A stretch of 64,000 nucleotides of DNA from Peteryoungia rhizophila (GTDB taxonomy: Bacteria; Pseudomonadota; Alphaproteobacteria; Rhizobiales; Rhizobiaceae). A program made the translations under genes and the position numbers. Numbering within the stretch: position 1 is the first letter of the stretch; the number at the start of each line of letters is the position of its first letter. Positions 8,847 to 15,689 of the stretch are shown in pieces. The stretch lies in contig NZ_STGT01000001.1 in assembly GCF_004912145.1 (NCBI RefSeq), positions 372,001-436,000 on the forward strand, read 5' to 3'. Below the pieces are notes generated by a model that searched no databases, had not been told where the DNA came from, and saw only the letters and a program-made list of their open reading frames with translations.

Positions 8847-10009
8847 CCCACCTTCTCCCACAGCCCGGTCTCACCGGAGCGGATGAGGGCGTCGGCGACG
8901 AGTTCCGTCAGCAAGCCGTCCTCGAAGTTCGGGCTCGGCTGCCGGTTCTTCGCGATGGCCGAGAAGAAATCATAGCATTCGACGATCTTCGTTTCAGAAT
9001 AGCCGATGCCGAGGCCGGGGATTGGCCAGAGGCCGTTGCCATAGGGATGGGCCGGGCCGGTATAGACGGTTCGGAAACCGCGGGCATCTGCCGGGTCGTC
9101 AGCGAACATTACCTGAAGCTCGTCGCGGCGCTCGTAGTTGAAGTGGATCGAGCCCTTGGTGCCGTGGATTTCCAGCGTGATGAAGTTGTTGCGGCCATAA
9201 GCGTTGCGGGTCGCTTCCAGGCTGCCGATCGCGCCGCCTTCGAATTTCAGCATCGACACGACTTCGTCGTCGACATCCACCTCGCCGCGTTCGGCATCCG
9301 CGGCTTTCTCCGCTGCGCCGAGCTTGTCGACACCGCCCTGCTGCAGCGGTCGCGTCTTGTTGTAGGTCGTCGTGATCGCGTTGACCTCTGCGATCGGGCC
9401 GACGAGATAATGGGCGAGATCGACGACATGGGTGGCGATGTCGCCGACCGTGCCGGAGCCGGCAATCTTCTTCTGGAAGCGCCAGGAGAGAGGCGAATCC
9501 GGGTCGGCCGACCAGTCCTGCAGATAGGTGCCGCGGAAATTCAGGATCCGGCCGATGCGGCCCTCGTCGATGTACTTCTTCGCGAGCGCAACGGCCGGTG
9601 TGCGGCGATAATTGAAGGCCACCATGTGAATGACGCCGGCGGCTTTCACCGCTTCATGCATCGCCCTCGCCTCTTCGACGGTGCGGGCGAGCGGCTTTTC
9701 GCAGATGATGTGCTTGCCGGCCTTGGCGGCCGCAATGGCGATCTCGGCATGCACGTTGTTCGGCGTGCAGATATCGACGACGTCGATATCCGGCCGGTGA
9801 ACGACAGCGCGCCAGTCCGACGACGCTTCCTCGAAACCGTAGCGCTCGCGCGCTTCCTCGGCCATGCCGTCGGTCACATCAACGACGACCTTGCGGTGGG
9901 GAATGGCCGGTGCGGGCCAGAAGAACATTGGCATGGAGGCATAGGCCATGGCATGCGCCTTGCCCATGAAGCCGCCACCGATCATGGCGACGTTCATCAC
10001 TTTGGTCAT
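8843..10009 (-). CDS. Gfo/Idh/MocA-family NAD(P)-dependent oxidoreductase
   Basis: 388 aa. The N-terminal Rossmann fold has GGGFMGKAHAMAYA, and the family's CEKPLARTVEEA motif supplies the catalytic lysine region. The C-terminal alpha/beta dimerisation domain follows. AGGAG lies ten bases before the ATG at 10009; an open frame to 10063 adds 18 residues unlike the family start. It sits between the binding protein and the ATPase of a sugar ABC operon, next to a xylose-isomerase-like TIM barrel. Together they suggest oxidation of a cyclic polyol or sugar after uptake, as in inositol or related catabolism. The sequence does not fix the substrate. Confidence 0.92.
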   Translation of the reverse strand: MTKVMNVAMIGGGFMGKAHAMAYASMPMFFWPAPAIPHRKVVVDVTDGMAEEARERYGFEEASSDWRAVVHRPDIDVVDICTPNNVHAEIAIAAAKAGKHIICEKPLARTVEEARAMHEAVKAAGVIHMVAFNYRRTPAVALAKKYIDEGRIGRILNFRGTYLQDWSADPDSPLSWRFQKKIAGSGTVGDIATHVVDLAHYLVGPIAEVNAITTTYNKTRPLQQGGVDKLGAAEKAADAERGEVDVDDEVVSMLKFEGGAIGSLEATRNAYGRNNFITLEIHGTKGSIHFNYERRDELQVMFADDPADARGFRTVYTGPAHPYGNGLWPIPGLGIGYSETKIVECYDFFSAIAKNRQPSPNFEDGLLTELVADALIRSGETGLWEKVG

Positions 10010-10079
10010 CGGTTTTCTCCTGAAAATGCTCGCCCCTTGGGCGCCAAGTTCGATTACCGGCAAAGGCCGGATCGTGTCG

Positions 10080-10108
10080 GATACGGGGCGCGAGAGGCGC
10101 CCCGTATC
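10080..10108 (-). promoter_or_regulatory. Perfect 12-bp intercistronic hairpin after the binding-protein gene
   Basis: GATACGGGGCGC (10080-10091) pairs perfectly with GCGCCCCGTATC (10097-10108) across a five-base loop. It lies seven bases after the binding-protein stop and about 70 bases before the oxidoreductase start. No U-run follows on the minus strand. This fits a stem that protects the 3' end of the binding-protein message or partly limits read-through, so that more binding protein than transporter is made. It is less like a full terminator. Confidence 0.7.
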
Positions 10109-10115
10109 CCGCGGA

Positions 10116-11237
10116 TCACTGGCCGAGGCTCGTCTTGATGTTGTCGGTCGCCTCGGTGGAATAGACCGCCTTCCAGCCGTCGAGCAGTGTGTCGCGCGTC
10201 ACCGGAAGGGCTGGCAGTGCGACAAAGGCCGGCGCTTCCTTGCCGAGCAGCGCATAGCCGGCAAGCTTGGCTTCGACGACACCGGCATCATAAGGCCGCT
10301 GCGCGCCGAGCCCCTTGACGAAGCCGCCCTGGGCCATCGAGATCGCCACGTTTTCCCCGAGGTCGATCGTGGTGATGACAAGATCGTCGCGACCCGCGAC
10401 ACGCGCCGCCGAAATCACGCCTTCGGCCGGCACGTCCCAGACCGCCCAGATGCCCTTGATGGTCGGATTGGAGGTGAGGATGGCAGACGCTGCCTTTTCC
10501 GCATCGCCCGAGAAATCAGGTCCGCCGATGCCCTGCTCGGCCACGATCTTGATATTGGGATAGTCGGAGGCGATGGTCGCCTTGAATGCATCGTAACGCT
10601 GCTTGGTGACGAAGAAATCGGCGGCATGGAACACGAGCCCGATATCGCCCTCCCCGTTCAGCGCCTTGGCCATCAGGTGCGCAGAGGCCACGCCATTTCC
10701 ATAGTTGTCGGCAGATACGACCGACACATAGTCCTTGCCGGCTTCAAAGCCTGTCGGCACATTGTCCATGAAGACGAGTTTGGTGCCAGCCTCTGCGGCT
10801 GCCTTGTAGGCCGCAGCCGTCGCTGTCGGATCCGTCGGGATCGAAACGATGATATCAGGCTTCTGCGCCATGATGGTCTCAAGGTCGGATACCTGTTTTT
10901 CCGGCTTGAAGCCGGCATCGGTCACCGCAAGCACCTTGATGCCCATCGCGGCGAATTGGGTCTGAAGGCCGTTGATCTGGGCGCGGGACCAGTCGTTGCC
11001 GCCATAGTGCATGACGATCGCGGCCGTCGCATTCATGGCCTTGATCTTCGCCAGTTCTTCATCGGTCAGCGTAACGTCGGCAGCCGGCGAGGGATCCTCG
11101 CCCCCCGGCCCCTTGGACAGGACCGTCTGCTGGAGCGCGGCCAGGGCGCTGTCAGGATCGGCGAAGGCCGGCGCTGAATAGGTACAGGCAAGCGCCAACA
11201 CGGCGGCAGTGCCCAACAGGGTTCTTCTCTTCATCAT
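10116..11237 (-). CDS. Periplasmic sugar-binding protein of ABC transporter
   Basis: 373 aa. The start at 11237 (or 11234) follows GGAGGAG. A classic signal peptide (MMKRRTLLGTAAVLALACTY, then APAFA) precedes the mature protein, so it is exported. The fold is the periplasmic-binding-protein type I kind: AAIVMHYGGNDWSRAQINGL, PDIIVSIPTDP, LVFMDNVPTG, VSVVSADNYGNG and GIWAVWDVPAEG. It delivers substrate to the permease and ATPase of this operon. It resembles the cytosolic protein encoded at 13646 closely enough that the two are paralogues. The ligand is unknown, but the neighbouring enzymes favour a sugar or cyclitol. Confidence 0.92.
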   Translation of the reverse strand: MMKRRTLLGTAAVLALACTYSAPAFADPDSALAALQQTVLSKGPGGEDPSPAADVTLTDEELAKIKAMNATAAIVMHYGGNDWSRAQINGLQTQFAAMGIKVLAVTDAGFKPEKQVSDLETIMAQKPDIIVSIPTDPTATAAAYKAAAEAGTKLVFMDNVPTGFEAGKDYVSVVSADNYGNGVASAHLMAKALNGEGDIGLVFHAADFFVTKQRYDAFKATIASDYPNIKIVAEQGIGGPDFSGDAEKAASAILTSNPTIKGIWAVWDVPAEGVISAARVAGRDDLVITTIDLGENVAISMAQGGFVKGLGAQRPYDAGVVEAKLAGYALLGKEAPAFVALPALPVTRDTLLDGWKAVYSTEATDNIKTSLGQ

Positions 11238-11282
11238 CACTTTCTCCTCCCGAAAGTGGGGCATGCGCCCCGGTCGCGGCCG

Positions 11283-12095
11283 TCAGGCCGATTTGAGATA
11301 GGTCATGCTCGCCTTCGCACCTTCGAGTGGGTCAGACCACGAATCGAGCTCCGTGCAGACCCAGCCATCGAAGCCAACCTCCCGAAGGGCCGCGATGATG
11401 TCGTCCGTCGGCACGTCGCCGCGATCGATCGGTGTGAAGGCGAAGGGCTCCTTCTGGAAACCCTTGAGATGGACATAGGAGATACGTGCCGCATGCTCGC
11501 GGACGAGTGCGGCGGGATCCCCTCCGGCAGCGGCGAGATGGGCCGTGTCCGGGCAGAAATGAATGCCGGTAAGCGCAAAGATCTTGCGCACCTCGGCCGG
11601 TCCCTCGACGATGGTCGATAGATGCGGGTGGTAATGGGCGGTAAGACCGCGCGCCTCGGCGATTTCCTTCACGCGGTCGAGCGCGGCTGCAAGCTTGTGA
11701 TAGTCGGCCTCGCGGATGCCATCGAAGCGCTTGGCGCCACCACCGACGACGAGATGCGGGGCGCCGAGCTCGGCGGCGCGATCCGCCGCGCGGGTCACCC
11801 GGGCCAGTTCCTCCGGCAGAATGTCGTCGAAGATGAAGTTGCCGCCGGCATAGGTCGCCACGAGCGTCAGCCCGTTGTCGCCGAGCAGGGCCCGCACGTC
11901 GTCCACGCCGAAATCGAGAAGGTTGCCATCGAAGAGCTCGACGCCCTCATAACCCACCGACGCGATGTCCGCGAAGGCCCGGCGCATGTCGCCAAAGGTG
12001 CGGTAGGCGAGATTGGTGATTGACGTGACGCCGACCGCATCTCCGCCAAGGCTGCCCCAGCAGTTCGCATGATAGGCGAGCTTGAAGTTCGACAT
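11283..12095 (-). CDS. Sugar phosphate isomerase/epimerase-like TIM barrel (AP_endonuc_2 family)
   Basis: 270 aa beginning MSNFKLAYHANCWG, with GGAGGCGCCG before the ATG at 12095. The protein carries the xylose-isomerase-like TIM-barrel pattern: GYEGVELFDGNLLDFG, LTAHYHPHLSTIVEG, FCPDTAHLAAAGGDP and YVHLKGF, with Glu, Asp and His residues placed to bind a divalent metal. Relatives include inosose dehydratase (IolE) and various epimerases. As the first gene of the operon it is likely an early catabolic step for the imported compound. The substrate cannot be named from sequence. Confidence 0.88.
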   Translation of the reverse strand: MSNFKLAYHANCWGSLGGDAVGVTSITNLAYRTFGDMRRAFADIASVGYEGVELFDGNLLDFGVDDVRALLGDNGLTLVATYAGGNFIFDDILPEELARVTRAADRAAELGAPHLVVGGGAKRFDGIREADYHKLAAALDRVKEIAEARGLTAHYHPHLSTIVEGPAEVRKIFALTGIHFCPDTAHLAAAGGDPAALVREHAARISYVHLKGFQKEPFAFTPIDRGDVPTDDIIAALREVGFDGWVCTELDSWSDPLEGAKASMTYLKSA

Positions 12096-12151
12096 CGGCG
12101 CCTCCTCCCAGTGACCGTGTTGATGTGCGAGCCGTCTTACGTCCATAAAAA

Positions 12152-12176
12152 GTGCATGTCAATTATTTAACTGCAC
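12152..12176. promoter_or_regulatory. Candidate operator between the divergent sugar operon and ROK regulator
   Basis: The 187-base divergent gap is AT-rich in its middle and contains GTGCA-N15-TGCAC (12152-12156 and 12172-12176), a dyad of the size ROK/NagC-type repressors use. AAAAGT and ACTTTT segments flank it. The simple reading is a shared operator for the ROK protein, controlling both the transporter operon and its own gene. No binding site is known for this regulator, so the call rests on symmetry and position alone. Confidence 0.4.
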
Positions 12177-12282
12177 AACTGAGCATACTTTTGCTGATTT
12201 AATACAAAAGATCGATGTTGCCAGTCGGAAGCCTCCGCCTTAAGAAGGATGGAGAGGGCGAATCCGCCGGAAGGAAGAAGGC

Positions 12283-13635
12283 ATGGCGACGACGGCAACC
12301 GCGGCAAATGACGCCGCCACCCGCCGCAAAGGTCGGCCGCGCGTCACCGAGACCGCGGCGCCGAGCCTTGTCGACATTCTCAATCTGGTGCGGACAGAAC
12401 AGGCCACCACACGCCAGGAAATCGAGCGGCAGAGTGAACTCGGCCGCGCGGTCGTCGCAGACCGCTTGGGTACGCTCGGCGAACTCGGTCTGGTCGACGA
12501 AAGCGAACTTGCGACCGCATCCGGTGGGCGCGCGCCGCGCCTTGTGCGTTTTGCCGCAGATCGTGGCCGGATCCTCGTTGCCACGCTCGACCAAACCGCG
12601 CTCGGCGTCGGGATTGCCGATCTCGGCGGCTCCCTGCTCATGGAGCATCACGAGGCGACCGAACTCAGCCAACCGGTGTCGGCCCTCGCCGATCGTCTGG
12701 ACACGCTTTTTCGCTGGATCCTCGAACGGCATTCGGACATCCAGCTCTACGGCATCTCCATTTCCGTTCCAGGTGCCGTCTCCGACGGCGCCGAGACGCT
12801 ATTCCAACGCGCCACGCCTAGCGTTCTGCCCGGCTGGGAGAGTTTCCCGCTTGTCGAAACACTCGTTGGGGCCTTCGATGCACCCGTGTGGCTCCGCTCC
12901 AGCGTCGAGACCATGACAATGGGCGAACTGCATGCCGGAGCCGGGCGTAATCAGCGCACCATGATGTTCATCAAGGTCGGCAAACGCATCGGGGCCGGGC
13001 TGGCAAGCGACGGAATTCTCTTTCGTGGCGCACAGGGCGCCGTTGGCCTCATCGGTTCTGTTCCGGTCACCGTTGGCGACAGGACGGGCACGCTGGAGGC
13101 GATGGCGGGGGCGGACCACATTGCCCAGGATGGCAGGCTTGCAGCAGAAAACGGCACCAGCCCGATACTTGCCGAGCTCGTTCGACGCGGCGCCGACATC
13201 ACGGCGCTGGAAGTCGCCCAGGCCGCCCAGATGGGCGATGCCGCCGCCATCGATATCCTGGCGCAAAGTGGCCGGTTGATCGGCCAGGTGGTCGCGACGC
13301 TCGCCAACATGTTGAACCCCGCGCTCATCGTGTTGTCCGGTTCGATCGCGCAGACCAATGACATTCTTCTCGCCTCCGCGCGGGAGGCCATCTACGGTGC
13401 TTGCCACCCCCTCGTCAGCCGCGACATGCAGATCATCCGCTCCCAGATGGGCAGCTCTTCAGGTCTTGTCGGGGCCGCAATCGTTGCGTCCGAGGGGCTG
13501 TTCGCACCACCGATGCTGAAAGACTGGATCATGGCCGGGCACCCTCAGGCGCACCCGCTTTTCCAGGAGATGAAAAAGGAAATTGCCCGGCGAAAGGTCA
13601 TGAAGGGGGATATGGTCCGGCCGCCGGACGTATGA
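12283..13635 (+). CDS. ROK-family transcriptional regulator
   Basis: 450 aa. An N-terminal winged-helix region (about 25-90: LVDILNLVRTEQATTRQEIE, then SELGRAVVADRLGTLGELGL) is joined to a sugar-kinase-like ROK domain. That domain includes GIGIADLGG, ISISVPGAV and a C-terminal NMLNPALIVLSGSI. A canonical zinc-cluster motif of ROK kinases is not evident, which fits a ligand sensor rather than a kinase. GGAAGGAAGAAGG precedes the ATG. It is divergent from the sugar operon, which it probably represses until an intermediate binds. Confidence 0.9.
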   Translation: MATTATAANDAATRRKGRPRVTETAAPSLVDILNLVRTEQATTRQEIERQSELGRAVVADRLGTLGELGLVDESELATASGGRAPRLVRFAADRGRILVATLDQTALGVGIADLGGSLLMEHHEATELSQPVSALADRLDTLFRWILERHSDIQLYGISISVPGAVSDGAETLFQRATPSVLPGWESFPLVETLVGAFDAPVWLRSSVETMTMGELHAGAGRNQRTMMFIKVGKRIGAGLASDGILFRGAQGAVGLIGSVPVTVGDRTGTLEAMAGADHIAQDGRLAAENGTSPILAELVRRGADITALEVAQAAQMGDAAAIDILAQSGRLIGQVVATLANMLNPALIVLSGSIAQTNDILLASAREAIYGACHPLVSRDMQIIRSQMGSSSGLVGAAIVASEGLFAPPMLKDWIMAGHPQAHPLFQEMKKEIARRKVMKGDMVRPPDV

Positions 13636-13645
13636 GGAGGATTTA

Positions 13646-14677
13646 ATGACGATTGCGGGTCTCGGCCCTCATGGGGAGCGGGCATCGGCGCCCGAGCGGG
13701 TTTTGCTGCTGCCGGAGGACATGGAGCGGGCGCGGGCCAATGGTTTGCGGGTCGCCGTCGTTTTGCATACGCTCGAAAGTGACTGGGCCAAACAGCAGCT
13801 TTCCGGCATCATCGGCATGCTCGGCAATTGCGGGGTCGCGGTCATTGACGTGATCGACTGTGCCTTCACGCCGGAGATCCAGATCGAGGCGCTCGAGCGG
13901 CTGATCGAGGAAGCACCGGATGCCATCATATCCCTACCCGTTGCCAATTCGAAAGTGGCGACGGCGCATGCGCGCGTGTCTGCGGCCGGCATAAAGCTCA
14001 TCCTGCTCGACAACGCACCGACCGGACTTCTTCCGGGAAAGGACTACATCTCCCTCGTCTCGGCAGACAATTTCGGCCTCGGCAAGATCGCGGCTGAAGG
14101 CTTGTCGCCGCATCTGCCTGATGGCGCGGAGGTCGGCGTGCTCGGCTACGACGCCGATTTCTTCGCGACCAACGAGCGGGAAATCGCCTTCGTCAAATGG
14201 ATGCAGATCCACCGTCCGGACGTTACGCTGCGAGTCCAGCGGTTTCCGGCCCTGTCGGCAGTTGCCGCAACCACGCGCGCTCTTGCCGAAGCCCATCCGG
14301 ATCTGGCCGGCCTCTTTGTCGTCTGGGATACGCCGGCAATGATGGCCGCCGGCGTTCTCAAAACGCTGGGGCGCAAGATTCCGATGACGACCGTGGATCT
14401 CGGCCATGCGGCGGCGATCGGGCTTGCTGCCAGCGATCCCCTTGTCGCGATTGCCGCCCAGCAGCCGTTCCGTCAGGGTGAGAGTGCAGCCTCCATTACT
14501 GTTACCGCGCTTCTCGGCAGGCCGGCCCCCGACTGGGTCGCGCTTCCCGGCCTTGCGGTCACCGCAAGCAATGTGGTGGAGTGCTTCCAGTCCGTGTGGC
14601 GGGCGCCGGCACCCCAAGAAGTTCTCCGAAGGCTCAGGCTCGTCGGCCTGAAGGCTTCCGATCAACACCCGTCTTGA
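13646..14677 (+). CDS. Signal-peptide-less periplasmic-binding-protein paralogue
   Basis: 343 aa, with GAGGAGG before the ATG and a gap of only 10 bases after the ROK gene, so the two are co-transcribed. The whole length is a type I sugar-binding fold. LLDNAPTGLLPGKDYISLVS and SADNFGLGKIA correspond to the binding protein of the divergent operon (MDNVPTGFEAGKDYVSVVS, SADNYGNGVA). There is no N-terminal signal peptide and no helix-turn-helix domain, so it should stay in the cytoplasm without binding DNA directly. Its role is unknown: a cytosolic ligand buffer, or a co-sensor working with the ROK protein, are both conceivable. Confidence 0.85.
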   Translation: MTIAGLGPHGERASAPERVLLLPEDMERARANGLRVAVVLHTLESDWAKQQLSGIIGMLGNCGVAVIDVIDCAFTPEIQIEALERLIEEAPDAIISLPVANSKVATAHARVSAAGIKLILLDNAPTGLLPGKDYISLVSADNFGLGKIAAEGLSPHLPDGAEVGVLGYDADFFATNEREIAFVKWMQIHRPDVTLRVQRFPALSAVAATTRALAEAHPDLAGLFVVWDTPAMMAAGVLKTLGRKIPMTTVDLGHAAAIGLAASDPLVAIAAQQPFRQGESAASITVTALLGRPAPDWVALPGLAVTASNVVECFQSVWRAPAPQEVLRRLRLVGLKASDQHPS

Positions 14678-14732
14678 GCGGGAAAGCTCTTTCGAACTTG
14701 TAGTTTCTGCGGAACAACCCAATATTTAAGCA

Positions 14733-15599
14733 ATGTCGAATGCTTTACGCATCGCACGTGGTCGCTTCGGGAGAGTGGCGCTGCTGGATATGGATCGACC
14801 CCTGGTGCGGCACGCGCATCCGCATTGCCATGTGCTGTTGAAGGTCGAGGGTGCAGACACGCAGTTTTCAGTGCGCGACCGCCTCGTGCCTCTCACGGAC
14901 GAAAGCGCCGTTCTCATCAATGCCTGGGAGCCGCATGCCTATGCGCATGACCAGGCGCGGCCGAAGACGGTGATCCTGGCGCTCTACATCGAGCCGCAAT
15001 GGCTCGGCCATTTCCGGCCGAATTGGGCGGCAAGCCACGCCCCCGACTTCTTCGCCTCGAATGTCGGCTCGATCACCCCCGACATCCGTTCGCGCACACG
15101 CACGCTTGCGGAGGCCATGGTGAAGGAGCCGAACAGCGCCGAAGTGCATGAGGTGCTTCTCGGTGAACTGATGGTCGCCGTCATCGAACGCTTCGCCGAC
15201 TGGCGGGCCGTGCCCAATTCGATCCGCGATCTCGCATCACGCCCGCTGCTCGACTTTCGTATCCGCAAGGCCGTCGAGCGTATGAAGGCGGCGCCTGGCG
15301 AGATCGCCGATCTCGATCTTCTCGCGACCGATATCGGCCTGTCGCGGGCACATTTCTTCCGGCTGTTCGAGACCTCGATGGGTGTGACGCCGCGGGTCTT
15401 TCTCAATGTGCAGCGCCTGGAACGGGCGGTGTCGGCCGTTGCCGATGGAACGGAGAGCTTCGCGGCGATCGGCGACCAGCTCGGCTTTTCCGTACCGGCT
15501 CATTTCTCCCGCTTCTTCCACGATCATGCCGGCTCCTCGCCGAGCATCTTCCGCACCGTCAGCCGGCTCTCGGCTGACGATTTTGAGACTCCTCGGTAA
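14733..15599 (+). CDS. AraC-family transcriptional regulator
   Basis: 288 aa. An N-terminal cupin-like sensor region (RHAHPHCHVLLKVEG, WEPHAYAHD) is followed by a C-terminal AraC double helix-turn-helix (LDLLATDIGLSRAHFFRLFE, then GVTPRVFLNVQRLERA and IGDQLGFSVPAHFSRFFHDH). It lies directly upstream of, and in the same direction as, the furoate-type operon, separated by 90 bases. It is therefore the likely local activator, with an aromatic or heteroaromatic acid or its CoA ester as inducer. A GATAC-N6-GTATC dyad at 15605-15620 in the gap could be its site, but this is weak evidence. Confidence 0.9.
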   Translation: MSNALRIARGRFGRVALLDMDRPLVRHAHPHCHVLLKVEGADTQFSVRDRLVPLTDESAVLINAWEPHAYAHDQARPKTVILALYIEPQWLGHFRPNWAASHAPDFFASNVGSITPDIRSRTRTLAEAMVKEPNSAEVHEVLLGELMVAVIERFADWRAVPNSIRDLASRPLLDFRIRKAVERMKAAPGEIADLDLLATDIGLSRAHFFRLFETSMGVTPRVFLNVQRLERAVSAVADGTESFAAIGDQLGFSVPAHFSRFFHDHAGSSPSIFRTVSRLSADDFETPR

Positions 15600-15689
15600 G
15601 GTCTGATACGCGGCGGTATCGCCCGATTGCGTGCCCTCCTTCACCTTTCTCCCACGGCACCCCGAGACCAACGGGTGCGGGAGGAGCAC

